64,000 nt of DNA. It comes from Streptomyces barringtoniae. Lineage in GTDB: Bacteria; Actinomycetota; Actinomycetes; Streptomycetales; Streptomycetaceae. The stretch spans positions 124,001 to 188,000 of the forward strand of contig NZ_JAJHNP010000010.1 in the NCBI RefSeq assembly GCF_020819595.1, given 5' to 3'. This document shows, one piece after another, positions 30,247 through 40,989 of this stretch. Each line of letters begins with the position of its first letter. Position 1 is the first letter of the stretch. A program made the position numbers and the translations under genes. Under the pieces are notes generated by a model. The model had not been told where the DNA came from, did not search any database, and saw only the letters and a program-made list of their open reading frames with translations.

Positions 30247-32052
30247 GTGAGCGGAACGTCCGAAGGGCCGACGCCCGCGGCAGACCTCGACCGGTCAGCC
30301 GTCACAGACAGTGACTACACCACCTACCACCGTGTCTTCACGGCCGCCCCGCTCGCCATGGCCGTCGTGGACCACGCCGGACTCGTCGCCGGCGCCAACG
30401 CGGCCTTCGGCGAGCTGCTCGGCACCGATCCGGACGCGCTCACCGGGCGGGTCGCCGCCGACCTGGTCGACCTCGCCTCCGACGCCCGCAGCTGGCACGC
30501 CTACCGCGAGGTCCTGCGCGGCCGGCAGGCGAAGCTGCGCTGCACCCGCCGGCTGAAGCACCCCGAGGGACACTCGGTCTGGGTGCAGGTCACGGTCTCC
30601 CCGCTCGGCGACGGCCGGCCGGGAGTGCTGCTGTCCGTCGCCGACATCAGCGCCCGCCGTGAACTCCAGGCGCGGCTGCGGCACTTGCAGATGCACGACC
30701 CGGTGACCCGGCTGCCCAACCGCACGCTGTTCTTCGAGCGGCTGTCGGCCGCGCTGGAGGCGGAGTCGTACGAGCAGAGCGGCACCGGCCGGATCGGACT
30801 GTGCTACCTGGACCTCGACGGCTTCAAGGCGGTCAACGACACCCTCGGCCACCGCGTCGGCGACCGGCTGCTCGCGGCCGTCGCCGAGCGTCTGACCCGG
30901 GTCGCCGACGAGGCCGGCTGCGGCCGCGCGGCGATCCCGCTGGTGGCCCGGCTCGGCGGCGACGAGTTCGCGCTGCTCGTGGAGGACTCCACCGGCACCG
31001 AACAGCTCGCCGAGCTCGCCGAGTCGGCGCTGACGGCCCTGGAGGAGCCCTTCGACCTGGCGGGCCAGCGGCTGTCGCTGACGGCGTCCATCGGGGTCGT
31101 CGAGCGGCACGCGGCCGGTACGACGGCCACCGGCCTGATGCAGGCCGCGGACACGACCCTGTACTGGGCGAAGGCCGACGGCAAGGGCCGCTGGACCCTG
31201 TTCGACCCCGAGCGCAACGCGCACCGGATGACCCGTCAGGCGCTGTCGTCCACTCTGCGCCCCGCCATCGACCGCGGCGAATTCGCGCTCGAATACCAGC
31301 CGTTGGTCGGCATGGAGGACGGACGCCTGTCCGGGGTCGAGGCGTTGATCCGCTGGAATCATCCTCAGTTCGGCACACTGACGCCGAATCGGTTCATCGG
31401 ACTGGCCGAGGAGGACGGCTCGATCGTCCAGCTCGGCCGCTGGGCGCTCGCCACCGCCTGCCGCCAGGCCCGCCGCTGGGAGCTGGACCACCCCGAGGAG
31501 CCGCCCATCTTCGTCAGCGTCAACGTGGCCGTACGGCAGGTGTGGGACTCCGACCTGGTGGCCGACGTGGCCGGAATCCTGGCCGAGACGGGCCTCGCCC
31601 CGCACCTCCTCCAGCTGGAGCTGACCGAGTCGGCGGTGATGGGCTCGGCCGGCCGCCCGCTCCAGGCCCTGCAGGCGCTCAGCGACATGGGTGTGCGCAT
31701 CGCCATCGACGACTTCGGCACCGGCTACTCGAACCTGGCGTACTTGAGCAGGCTGCCGGTGAAGGTCCTGAAGCTGGACGGCTCCTTCGTGCGCGGATTC
31801 CAGTACGAGGAGGCGCCCAAGGGCGTTCCGCCCAACCCCGCCGACGAGGTCATCGTCGAGGCGATGATCCAGCTGGCCCACCGGCTCGGCCTGACCGTCA
31901 CCGCCGAGTGCGTGGAGACCTCCGCCCAGGCCACCCGGCTGCGCCGCATCGGCTGCGACACCGGTCAGGGGTGGCTGTACTCCCGCCCGGTGCCGCCGGA
32001 TCGTATCTCCGAACTGCTCGACACACAGACCTACGCGGTCGGCAAGCCGTAG
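30247..32052 (+). CDS. PAS-GGDEF-EAL c-di-GMP signalling protein
   Basis: 601 aa, soluble. PAS domain about residues 25-145 (FTAAPLAMAVVDHAGLVAGA), GGDEF domain about 150-325 with intact LGGDEF (GGDEF at 237-241), EAL domain about 340-595 with intact Glu365-Ala-Leu and the downstream DDFGTGYSNL loop. Both cyclase and phosphodiesterase could be active; net activity is not predictable. In Streptomyces c-di-GMP acts through BldD and RsiG to hold back development. GTG 30247 follows GGGAG; ATG 30181 would lengthen it by 22 residues. The 3' end overlaps the convergent flavoenzyme gene by 22 bases. Confidence 0.9.
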   Translation: MSGTSEGPTPAADLDRSAVTDSDYTTYHRVFTAAPLAMAVVDHAGLVAGANAAFGELLGTDPDALTGRVAADLVDLASDARSWHAYREVLRGRQAKLRCTRRLKHPEGHSVWVQVTVSPLGDGRPGVLLSVADISARRELQARLRHLQMHDPVTRLPNRTLFFERLSAALEAESYEQSGTGRIGLCYLDLDGFKAVNDTLGHRVGDRLLAAVAERLTRVADEAGCGRAAIPLVARLGGDEFALLVEDSTGTEQLAELAESALTALEEPFDLAGQRLSLTASIGVVERHAAGTTATGLMQAADTTLYWAKADGKGRWTLFDPERNAHRMTRQALSSTLRPAIDRGEFALEYQPLVGMEDGRLSGVEALIRWNHPQFGTLTPNRFIGLAEEDGSIVQLGRWALATACRQARRWELDHPEEPPIFVSVNVAVRQVWDSDLVADVAGILAETGLAPHLLQLELTESAVMGSAGRPLQALQALSDMGVRIAIDDFGTGYSNLAYLSRLPVKVLKLDGSFVRGFQYEEAPKGVPPNPADEVIVEAMIQLAHRLGLTVTAECVETSAQATRLRRIGCDTGQGWLYSRPVPPDRISELLDTQTYAVGKP

Positions 32053-33185
32053 GCGTCCGCGATCAACTCGTAGGAGCGCAGGCGGAGTTCGCCGCGGTGG
32101 GCGTGGGAGACGAGCATCAGCTCGTCGGCGCCCGTGCGCTTGTGCAGGTCGTCCAGGCCGGAGCGGACCTCGTCTGCGGTGCCGTGCACGATGTTGGACG
32201 TCCAGGAGGCGATGAACTCCTCCTCCATGGGGCTGAACTCGTGCTTCTCGGCCTCGTCCGGGTCGGGGAAGAGGCCGGGCCGGCCGGTGCGCAGCCGGAG
32301 CATGTTGAGCGCCATCGCCCGGGTCTGGCGGCGGGCCTCGCGCGCGTCGTCGGTGGCGAGGGTGGAGACGCCGATCAGGGCGTAGGGCTCGTCGAGGACC
32401 TCGGAGGGGCGGAAGGTCTGCCGGTACAGGTCCAGGGCCGGGATGGTGTTCTGCGCGGAGAAGTGGTGCGCGAAGGCGAACGGCAGCCCCAGCAGACCGG
32501 CGAGGCGGGCGCTGAAGCCGGAGGAGCCGAGCAGCCAGACCGGCGGGCGGTGCGGGGACTGGACGCCGCCGGGGGCGGTGGCCTGGACGGGGCCGGGGAT
32601 CGCGTGGATCCGGCGGTAGGGGTGCCCGTCGGGGAAGTCGTCGTCCAGGAAGCGGATGAGCTCGGCGAGCTGCTCCGGGAAGTCGTCGGCGCCCTCGTTC
32701 AGGGTGTCGGTGCGGCGCAGGGCCGCGGCCGTGGCGCCGTCCGTGCCGGGGGCGCGGCCCAGGCCGAGGTCGACGCGGCCCGGCGCCAGCGCCTCCAGCG
32801 TGCCGAACTGCTCGGCTATGACGAGGGGCGCGTGGTTGGGCAGCATGACACCGCCCGAGCCGAGCCGGATGCGCTCGGTGTGGGCGGCGAGGTGGGCGAG
32901 GATCACGGCGGGCGAGGAGGAGGCGACGCCGGGCATGGAGTGGTGCTCGGCGACCCAGTACCGGTGGAAGCCGCGGGCCTCGGCGAACCGGGACAGCGCC
33001 ACGCTGGTGCGCAGGGCGTCGGAGGCGGTACTGCCCGCGCCGACGGTCACCAGGTCCAGTACGGAGAGGGGGGCGGGGGCGGTCCCGTGCGTGGTGCCCC
33101 GGATCTCGTCCGTGCCCCGGATCTCGTCCGCGCCCCGGACCTCGTCTGCTGTGCCCCGGATCTCGTCTGCCTCGTCTGCCGACAC
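32031..33185 (-). CDS. LLM-class flavin-dependent oxidoreductase (bacterial luciferase-like)
   Basis: 384 aa, of which the catalytic barrel starts near residue 38 (PLSVLDLVTVGAGSTASDAL). Typical motifs: YWVAEHHSMPGVASSSPAV, RIRLGSGGVMLPNHAPLVIAEQF and LDLGLGRAPGTDG. Uses FMNH2 and O2 on an unknown substrate. The first 35 residues are an extension of about four imperfect DEIRGT repeats encoded by 18-bp tandem repeats. GTG 33185 has a good AGGAGG site, so the repeat is probably translated. Related proteins start at the barrel. Confidence 0.85.
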   Translation of the reverse strand: MSADEADEIRGTADEVRGADEIRGTDEIRGTTHGTAPAPLSVLDLVTVGAGSTASDALRTSVALSRFAEARGFHRYWVAEHHSMPGVASSSPAVILAHLAAHTERIRLGSGGVMLPNHAPLVIAEQFGTLEALAPGRVDLGLGRAPGTDGATAAALRRTDTLNEGADDFPEQLAELIRFLDDDFPDGHPYRRIHAIPGPVQATAPGGVQSPHRPPVWLLGSSGFSARLAGLLGLPFAFAHHFSAQNTIPALDLYRQTFRPSEVLDEPYALIGVSTLATDDAREARRQTRAMALNMLRLRTGRPGLFPDPDEAEKHEFSPMEEEFIASWTSNIVHGTADEVRSGLDDLHKRTGADELMLVSHAHRGELRLRSYELIADAYGLPTA

Positions 33186-33248
33186 GGTGCGGGCCTCCTG
33201 TTTCGCGCGTGAGCTGTCCTGCGCCCACTAACAGGAGGCAGTCCCCGG

Positions 33249-33986
33249 TTATTCCCGTACCTGCACCAGGGGCTCGCGGGTGAAGAGCGTCCCCAGCGTC
33301 GGCGCGTTGACCCGCCGGTCGGCCAGCCTCAGCCCCTCCCACACGGTCACCTGGTTCGCCGTGAGCACCGGCTTGGACAGCGCCTTCTCCAGCACCGACA
33401 GATGCGCGGCCGTGTGCAGGGCCGTGTCCGGGAGCAGTACCGCCTCCGCGTCCGGGACGTCGGCCGCCCGGGCCAGCGTCAGCACGTCCTCCTCGCCCCA
33501 GGTGCCGACCTCCGCCGCCGTGACGATCCCCGAGGACCGCATCCCGGTCACCTCGAGCCCCGCGGCCCCCAGGAAGTCCGCGAACAGCGCGGCGATGTCC
33601 TCCGGGTAGGTCGCGCCGACCGCGACCCGGCGCACCCCGATCTCCCGGGCCGCGTGCACGAAGGCGAACGACGTCGAGGAGGCGGGCATCCCGGCCAGCC
33701 GGGCGAGCGTGCGCACCTGCTCCTGGGCGCCCTCCCAGCCGTGCACGAAACCGCCGCTGGTGCACGCCCACACCACCGTCTCGGCCCCGGTCAGCCGCAG
33801 GCGCTCCATGCCCGCCGCGAGCCGCTCCGCGGAGCCCATCTCGCGCAGCGCCGTCACCCGGTGCGCGTCCTCGCCGATGTCGGTGTGCACCAGGTCCACC
33901 CGGATGTCGCTGCCCAGGAGCTGCTCGATGCGCGGATAGTCGTCCTCGGCGGAGTGGCCCGGGTAAAGGAATCCGAGTGCGGTCAT
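33249..33986 (-). CDS. Maleate isomerase / Asp-Glu racemase superfamily protein 1
   Basis: 245 aa. Keeps the first catalytic-cysteine motif (TVVWACTSGGFVHG), but where the second Cys normally lies it reads AVLLPDTALHTA, so the usual pair is incomplete. Maleate isomerases, EutA and arylmalonate decarboxylases share this fold. The incomplete pair argues against a standard racemase. ATG overlaps the upstream paralogue's stop (33983-33986), so it is coupled to it. Part of the catabolic locus with amidase and Ehu-type importer. Confidence 0.8.
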   Translation of the reverse strand: MTALGFLYPGHSAEDDYPRIEQLLGSDIRVDLVHTDIGEDAHRVTALREMGSAERLAAGMERLRLTGAETVVWACTSGGFVHGWEGAQEQVRTLARLAGMPASSTSFAFVHAAREIGVRRVAVGATYPEDIAALFADFLGAAGLEVTGMRSSGIVTAAEVGTWGEEDVLTLARAADVPDAEAVLLPDTALHTAAHLSVLEKALSKPVLTANQVTVWEGLRLADRRVNAPTLGTLFTREPLVQVRE

Positions 33987-34783
33987 GTCCAGCCTTCCTG
34001 CGTCTCTTCCGGCGTCTCTTCGGGCAGTGCGGAGGGCCAGGCGCGCGCCGACTCGTCCAGCAACGCCTGATAGGGCCCCACGGCTCGGGTACCCAGTCGG
34101 CGCAGCGCGGCCCACATCGTGACCTGGTTGGCAGACAGCACGGGAATGCGCAGCTCGGCCTCCAGTTGCGGGATCACGTCGTACGTCGGCAGGTTGGTGC
34201 AGGAGATGAAGAGCGCGTCGGCGGTGCCGGGGCTCACCGCCTGCCGGGCCATGGCGACGACGTCCCGGTACGGCACCTGCCAGATGCGCCGGGTCAGGCC
34301 CATGAAGGCGCACCCGGTGACCTCGACGCCGGCCTCGGCGACGAAGTCCTCCAGCGCCCGGGTCACGGACACGGTGTACGGCGTGACCAGCGCGACGCGC
34401 CGGATCCGCAGCTCGGCCAGCGCCTCCAGCAGCGCGCCGGAGGTGGTCACCGAGGGCGGCGCGCCCGCGAGGCTCATCGCCGCGCACATCGCCCGCTCCC
34501 CGGCGATCCCGCCGACGAAGCTGCCGGAGGTGCAGGCGTAGGCGACGGCCTCGGGCGCGACGGCGGTCAGCGCGCGCACGGCGTCGCCGAGGGTCTCGTG
34601 CTCGCTCACCAGCCGGGCCAGGTCCAGACTCACCTCGACCGGCACGAACGGGGTCCGGGTCAGATGCAGCGACACCTCGTCGGGCACCCAGCGCCACAGC
34701 TCCCGGTCCAGGGCGAAGTCGAAGGGGGCCACCACTCCCACACCGCGCTGGGGGCGGGGGCCGCCGAGAAAGGAGACGTCCAT
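33983..34783 (-). CDS. Maleate isomerase / Asp-Glu racemase superfamily protein 2
   Basis: 266 aa. Both cysteine motifs are present: AVAYACTSGSFVGGIAG and ALFISCTNLPTYDVI, as in maleate cis-trans isomerase and the EutA group associated with ectoine use. First gene of a two-gene operon with its paralogue. ATG 34783 (MDVSFLGG) was chosen; GTG 34801 would add six residues and neither has a strong ribosome-binding site. Divergent from the hydroxyacid dehydrogenase gene, 138 bases away. Confidence 0.8.
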   Translation of the reverse strand: MDVSFLGGPRPQRGVGVVAPFDFALDRELWRWVPDEVSLHLTRTPFVPVEVSLDLARLVSEHETLGDAVRALTAVAPEAVAYACTSGSFVGGIAGERAMCAAMSLAGAPPSVTTSGALLEALAELRIRRVALVTPYTVSVTRALEDFVAEAGVEVTGCAFMGLTRRIWQVPYRDVVAMARQAVSPGTADALFISCTNLPTYDVIPQLEAELRIPVLSANQVTMWAALRRLGTRAVGPYQALLDESARAWPSALPEETPEETQEGWT

Positions 34784-34921
34784 GGCTGGCACCGGCCTCA
34801 CGCTGGGAGACGAGTGGGCAACGGATCGCGAGTACGCCCGTGTTGACGAAGGTAGATTCGGGTGCGAGCGTGGTCAATCCGCGCATGGTCCGCGCACGTC
34901 AGACGCTCGGAGCCGCCCCGT

Positions 34922-35872
34922 ATGACGACCCTCCCGACGCTCCTCGTGCTGGACGCCGACCCGCCGCCGCGCCTCGGCCGGCTGACCGGCCGCGCCCGGA
35001 TCGTGCACACGGACGCCGCCCACCTGGCCGAGCGGCTGCCGCAGGCGGACGTCCTGCTGGTCTGGGACTTCACCTCGCACGCGGTGCGCGAGGCCTGGCC
35101 CGGCGCGGGGCCCCGCCCGCGCTGGGTGCACACGGCGAGCGCGGGCGTGGACCATCTGCTGGGCCCGGAGCTGGCCGCGTCCGACACGGTGGTCACGAAC
35201 GCGCGCGGGATCTTCGACCAGCCGATCGCCGAGTACGTGGCGGCCCTGGTGCTGGCGGCCGCCAAGGACCTGCCGCGCACGCTGGAGTACCAGCGGGAGC
35301 GGACCTGGCGGCACCGGGAGGGCCGGCGGGTGGCGGGCACGCGCGCGTGCGTGGTCGGCTCGGGCCCGATCGGCCGGGCGATCGTACGCACCCTGAAGGC
35401 CCTCGGTGTGACGACGGCGCTGGTCGGGCGGGTGCCGCGGACCGGCATCCACGGGCCGGCCGACCTGGACCGGCTGATCTCCCGCGCGGACTGGGTGATC
35501 GCGGCGGCGCCGCTCACCGAGGAGACGTACCGCATGTTCGACGGCCACCGGTTCGGCGTGATGCAGCCGTCGGCGTTCTTCGTGAACGTCGGCCGGGGCG
35601 CGCTCGTCGACGAGGACGCCCTCGCCCATGCCCTGACCCGGCGCTGGATCGCGGGCGCCGCACTGGACGTCTTCACCGCCGAGCCCCTCCCCCCGGACAG
35701 CCCGTTGTGGGAACTGCCGGGGCTGATCGTCTCCCCGCACATGAGCGGGGACACGGTCGGCTGGCGGGACGAACTGGGCGCGCAGTTCGTGGAGTTGTAC
35801 GAGCGGTGGGCGGCGGGCAGATCACTGGTGAACGTGGTCGACAAGAAACGCGGTTACGTCCCCGGTCACTGA
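34922..35872 (+). CDS. D-isomer-specific 2-hydroxyacid dehydrogenase
   Basis: 316 aa, NAD(P)-dependent. Rossmann motif VVGSGPIGRAIVRTLKALG, catalytic Arg in NVGRGALVDEDAL, Glu in AALDVFTAEPLP and His in IVSPHMSGD. Reduces a 2-keto acid or the reverse; the nearest named substrate cannot be inferred. ATG 34922. Followed after 32 bases by the amidase gene on the same strand, so probably an operon, divergent from the two isomerase-family genes. Confidence 0.87.
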   Translation: MTTLPTLLVLDADPPPRLGRLTGRARIVHTDAAHLAERLPQADVLLVWDFTSHAVREAWPGAGPRPRWVHTASAGVDHLLGPELAASDTVVTNARGIFDQPIAEYVAALVLAAAKDLPRTLEYQRERTWRHREGRRVAGTRACVVGSGPIGRAIVRTLKALGVTTALVGRVPRTGIHGPADLDRLISRADWVIAAAPLTEETYRMFDGHRFGVMQPSAFFVNVGRGALVDEDALAHALTRRWIAGAALDVFTAEPLPPDSPLWELPGLIVSPHMSGDTVGWRDELGAQFVELYERWAAGRSLVNVVDKKRGYVPGH

Positions 35873-35904
35873 TCTCTCGGACCTCTTGGCCTCTTGGAGG
35901 GTGC

Positions 35905-37320
<1,416 letters not shown>

Positions 37321-37332
37321 GGCCCAAGCCGC

Positions 37333-37827
37333 TCACGCCCGCCGAAACGCCAGCGTCTCCCCCGCCGCCCCGCTGCGCCACAGGTCGTTGCAGGCCTCGG
37401 CCATCGCTTCCAGGCCCTCCACCACCTGGCCCCACACGATTCCCGGCACCCAGCCCACGTCACCGTTGAGGAGCAGGTTGTTGCGTTCGTAGAACAGGGC
37501 CAGGTCGACCACCGTGGTGCCGGGGCGGACGGCGCGGTCGTAGCCGTAGGCCTTGGTGCCCAGCTCGGTGCCGGCGAAGGAGAAGTAACAGAGGTCGCCG
37601 GGAATCGGGGTGACCGTCGGGTTCTCCAGTGGGGGTTCCGTGGAGGCGAAGGGAGGGAAGAGAGCGTAGATCTCGTTGCGCGCGTACTTGGCGTGGTAGA
37701 CGTCGCCCGCGAGTGGCAGGGCTTCCCATACCGCCGTGCAGGTCAGGGGCGCGCGGTCGTCCAGCAGTCGTGCCGTGCAGTGCACGTCCCGCTTGTCGAG
37801 CGAGACGGTGACGAATCGGTCGGCCAT
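37333..37827 (-). CDS. DUF3830-family cyclophilin-like protein
   Basis: 164 aa. Matches the DUF3830 pattern: acidic-aromatic beta-sheet protein with DVYHAKYARNEIYALFPPF, then PTVTPIPGDLCYFSF and LALFYERNNLLLNGDVGWVPG. Function undefined; a cyclophilin-like barrel is predicted for the family. ATG 37827 (MADRFVTV). It lies convergent to the amidase and 47 bases from the divergent ehuB gene, and families like it often accompany importers of this type. No obvious ribosome-binding site. Confidence 0.75.
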   Translation of the reverse strand: MADRFVTVSLDKRDVHCTARLLDDRAPLTCTAVWEALPLAGDVYHAKYARNEIYALFPPFASTEPPLENPTVTPIPGDLCYFSFAGTELGTKAYGYDRAVRPGTTVVDLALFYERNNLLLNGDVGWVPGIVWGQVVEGLEAMAEACNDLWRSGAAGETLAFRRA

Positions 37828-37874
37828 GAAAACAAGGGTGCATAGCCCGGATCCGCTTGGGTAGCCGCGCCGCC

Positions 37875-38801
37875 ATGGCTCCACCACTTGGGAACGACGT
37901 ACACACATTCCGGCCGGAACTCAGACACAGCCGTCACACCCGGCGCTCGGTGCTCGGTGGCCTCGCCGCCCTCGGTGTGCTGGGCGCTGCGGGCTGCTCT
38001 CGGGTGGCCGAGGCGTCCGGCAAGGAGGGCGGTGACCTGCTCGAACGCCTCCGCGCGCAGGGCGTCGTACGCCTCGGGATCGCCGGTGAGATCCCCTTCG
38101 GGTACATCGACAAGGACGGCCATCTCACCGGTGAGGCGCCCGAGCTGGCCAAGGTGATCTTCAAGCGGCTGGGGGTGGACCGGGTCCAGCCCGTGCCCAC
38201 CGAGTTCGGCTCGCTGATCCCCGGGCTCAACTCCCAGCAGTTCGATGTCGTCGCGGCCGGGATGTACGTCAATCCCGAGCGCTGCCAGCAGGTGATCTTC
38301 GCGGATCCGGACTATCAGATGCTCGATTCGTTCATCGTGCGCAAGGGCAACCCGCTGGGCTTGCACTCCTACAAGGACGTCGTCGCGAAGAAGGCCAAGT
38401 TCGCCACCGGCACCGGATACGCGGAGATCGAGTACGCGGTCGGGGCCGGGTACAAGCAGAGCGACATCCTCATCGTCCCGGACCAGGTAGCCGGTCTGAA
38501 CGCCGTGGAGGCGGGCCGGGTCGACGTGTTCGCCGGTACGGCGCTCACCACGCGGGAAGTGGTGAAGAAGTCGAGCAAGGCGGAGGCCACCGCGCCCTTC
38601 GCGCCGCTGGTCAAGGGCAGACCGCACGTCGACGGCGGCGCGTTCGCGTTCCGGCCGACCGAGACGAGGCTGCGGGACGCCTTCAACGTGGAGCTGCACA
38701 AGCTGAAGTCGAGCGGGGAGTTGTTCCGGATACTCCGGCCCTTCGGCTTCACCAGGGCCGAGATGACCGACCTCACCGCGAAGGAGCTGTGCGGCGGATG
38801 A
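37875..38801 (+). CDS. ehuB: EhuB-type substrate-binding lipoprotein (ectoine/hydroxyectoine ABC importer)
   Basis: 308 aa polar-amino-acid-type solute-binding protein. Tat-type signal HTRRSVLGGLAALGVLGAAG with lipobox Cys41. Binding domain includes VVRLGIAGEIPFGYIDKDG, TEFGSLIPGLNSQQFDVVAAGM and PERCQQVIFADPDYQM, the pattern of EhuB. Imports a small zwitterionic solute, probably ectoine, hydroxyectoine or a relative. ATG 37875 used; the ribosome-binding site is poor. The next gene overlaps its stop by four bases. Confidence 0.8.
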   Translation: MAPPLGNDVHTFRPELRHSRHTRRSVLGGLAALGVLGAAGCSRVAEASGKEGGDLLERLRAQGVVRLGIAGEIPFGYIDKDGHLTGEAPELAKVIFKRLGVDRVQPVPTEFGSLIPGLNSQQFDVVAAGMYVNPERCQQVIFADPDYQMLDSFIVRKGNPLGLHSYKDVVAKKAKFATGTGYAEIEYAVGAGYKQSDILIVPDQVAGLNAVEAGRVDVFAGTALTTREVVKKSSKAEATAPFAPLVKGRPHVDGGAFAFRPTETRLRDAFNVELHKLKSSGELFRILRPFGFTRAEMTDLTAKELCGG

Positions 38802-39517
38802 CCCCGGGACTGTGGGAACTCGTACTGAAGGGCGTCTGGACCACCGTCCAGCTGCTGGTGTTCAGCGCCTTGCTGGCCGCCGCCGTGTCCTTCGTCGTCG
38901 GCATCGCGCGCACTCACCGGCTGTGGATCGTGCGGTTCGTGGCCGGCTTCTACACCGAGGTGTTCCGCGGCACCTCGGCGCTGGTGATGATCTTCTGGGT
39001 GTTCTTCGTGCTGCCGGTCGCCTTCGGCTGGCAGCTGGTGCCGATGTGGGCGGGCACGCTGGCGCTCGGGCTGACGTACGGCGCGTACGGCTCGGAGATC
39101 GTGCGCGGCGCGCTGCAGTCGGTCGATCCGGCGCAGCGGGAGGGCGGGATCGCACTCAGCTTCACCCCGGCCCAGCGGATGCGGCTGATCCTGCTGCCGC
39201 AGGCCGTGCCGGAGATGATGCCCTCCTTCTGCAATCTGCTGGTCGAGCTGCTCAAGGGCACCGCGCTGGTGTCGGTGATGGGCATGGGCGATCTGACGTT
39301 CAGCGCGAACCTGGTGCGCCTCGCGCTGCAGCAGAGCGCGGAGATCTACACGTACGTGCTCCTGATCTACTTCGCGATCGCCTTCGTGCTCACCCGGCTG
39401 ATGCGTTCGCTGGAGAAGCGGCTGAAGGCCCGGATCGGCAAGGACGCCGGGACTTTCTCGGCGGCGCGTGAGCTCAAGCGCGCGCAGACGACCGGAGTAG
39501 GGGGGCGCGTCGCATGA
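38798..39517 (+). CDS. ehuC: EhuC-type ABC permease
   Basis: 239 aa His/Glu/Gln/Arg-type permease with five hydrophobic segments. ATP-binding-protein contact loop is REGGIALSFTPAQRMRLILL. ATG overlaps the ehuB stop, and its own stop overlaps ehuD. AAGGAG lies eight bases before the start. Together with EhuD forms the membrane channel. Confidence 0.85.
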   Translation: MTPGLWELVLKGVWTTVQLLVFSALLAAAVSFVVGIARTHRLWIVRFVAGFYTEVFRGTSALVMIFWVFFVLPVAFGWQLVPMWAGTLALGLTYGAYGSEIVRGALQSVDPAQREGGIALSFTPAQRMRLILLPQAVPEMMPSFCNLLVELLKGTALVSVMGMGDLTFSANLVRLALQQSAEIYTYVLLIYFAIAFVLTRLMRSLEKRLKARIGKDAGTFSAARELKRAQTTGVGGRVA

Positions 39518-40164
39518 AGTGGGACTGGAACGCCGTCAGTGAGTTCATGCCGCACTTCTGGGACGGCCTGCGGGTCACCCTGGAGGCCCTGGCTCTCGGT
39601 TCGCTGCTGTCGTTCAGCCTGGGCCTGGTGTGGGCGCTGCTGATGCGGACGCCGAGCCGGTGGGTGCGCTGGCCGGTCGGGGTGGTCACGGAGTTCGTGC
39701 GCAACACCCCGCTGCTGGTGCAGTTGTTCTTCCTGTTCTACGTGCTGCCCGAGTGGAACGTGACGTTCTCCGCGCTGACCACCGGTGTCTTCGCGATCGG
39801 CCTGCACTACTCGACGTACACCATGCAGGTCTACCGGGCCGGCATCGAGGCCGTCCCGGTCGGCCAGTGGGAGGCGGCGACCGCGCTGAACCTGCCGCGG
39901 CTGCGGACCTGGACCGCGGTGATCCTGCCGCAGGCCGTCCGCCGCGTGGTGCCCGCGCTCGGCAACTACGTGATCTCCATGCTCAAGGACACGCCGATGC
40001 TGATGGTGATCACCGTGCTGGAGATGCTCGGCCAGGCCCGGCTCTTCTCCCAGCAGCACTTCCAGTTCACCGAGCCGGTCACCGTGATCGGTGTGGCCTT
40101 CATCCTCATCTCCTACCTGGCCTCCCTTCTCCTGCGAGCCCTGGAGCGACGCCTTGTCCGTTGA
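39514..40164 (+). CDS. ehuD: EhuD-type ABC permease
   Basis: 216 aa, the second permease of the same importer. Contact loop GQWEAATALNLPRLRTWTAV; NTPLLVQLFFLFYVLPEWN is typical of the polar amino-acid group. ATGA overlap with ehuC, and the ehuA TTG start overlaps its 3' end by eleven bases. Confidence 0.85.
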   Translation: MKWDWNAVSEFMPHFWDGLRVTLEALALGSLLSFSLGLVWALLMRTPSRWVRWPVGVVTEFVRNTPLLVQLFFLFYVLPEWNVTFSALTTGVFAIGLHYSTYTMQVYRAGIEAVPVGQWEAATALNLPRLRTWTAVILPQAVRRVVPALGNYVISMLKDTPMLMVITVLEMLGQARLFSQQHFQFTEPVTVIGVAFILISYLASLLLRALERRLVR

Positions 40165-40936
40165 GACCCGTCCGCAGCCCTCCCTCACCGACGCCCAGCC
40201 CACCGAGCTGATCCGCCTGGAGAACGTCACCAAGCGGTTCGGCGCCAACACCGTGCTCGACCGGCTGGACTTCTCCGTCGACGCCGGCCGGCACGTGACC
40301 CTGATCGGCCCGTCCGGATCCGGCAAGACCACGATCCTCAGACTCCTGATGACCCTCACCAAACCGGACGAGGGCACGATCACCGTCGACGGGGAGCAGC
40401 TGTTCCCGGCGCCGGAGAAGCAGGTCCGGGAGGTCCGCAAGAAGATCGGGATGGTGTTCCAGCAGTTCAACCTGTTCCCGAACATGACCGTGCTGCGGAA
40501 CATCACCGAGGCTCCGGTGCAGGTCCTCGGCATGTCCAAGGACGAGGCCGAGGAGCGGGCCCGGGAGCTGCTGGAGCTGGTGGGGCTGACCGACAAGCGC
40601 GACGCGAAGCCGACCCGGCTCTCCGGCGGTCAGCAGCAGCGGGTGGCGATCGCCCGGGCGCTGGCGATGCGGCCGCAGGTGCTGCTGCTGGACGAGGTGA
40701 CCTCCGCGCTCGACCCGGAGCTGGTCGCGGGCGTCCTCGACGTGCTCAGGGACATCGCGCGCAGCACCGACATCACCATGCTCTGTGTGACCCACGAGAT
40801 GGGTTTCGCCCGTGACATCTCCGACCAGGTGCTGATGTTCGACGGCGGCCGGGTGATCGAAGCGGGCTCTCCGGACAAGATCTTCACCGAGCCGGAGCAG
40901 GAGCGCACCCGGGAATTCCTCAGCGCGGTCCTGTGA
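40154..40936 (+). CDS. ehuA: EhuA-type ABC ATPase
   Basis: 260 aa. Walker A GPSGSGKTT, signature LSGGQQQR, Walker B VLLLDEVTSALD and switch His in CVTHEMGFA. The N-terminal reading runs through TTG 40154 (LSVETRPQ), 11 bases inside ehuD, with GGAG in position; no ATG/GTG precedes the ABC domain nearer. Energises the EhuCD permease. Order here is BCDA rather than the ABCD order of rhizobial ehu. Confidence 0.87.
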   Translation: MSVETRPQPSLTDAQPTELIRLENVTKRFGANTVLDRLDFSVDAGRHVTLIGPSGSGKTTILRLLMTLTKPDEGTITVDGEQLFPAPEKQVREVRKKIGMVFQQFNLFPNMTVLRNITEAPVQVLGMSKDEAEERARELLELVGLTDKRDAKPTRLSGGQQQRVAIARALAMRPQVLLLDEVTSALDPELVAGVLDVLRDIARSTDITMLCVTHEMGFARDISDQVLMFDGGRVIEAGSPDKIFTEPEQERTREFLSAVL

Positions 40937-40989
40937 CTACGGCGCGTGGATCCGGAAGATGCCGAGGTCCGACCACTGGGTCATGACTT

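Noticed and set aside
30295..33771. 1158-codon minus-strand ORF
   Set aside because: Runs through the antisense of the GGDEF-EAL gene and across the flavoenzyme and isomerase genes in the wrong frame; a high-GC artefact.
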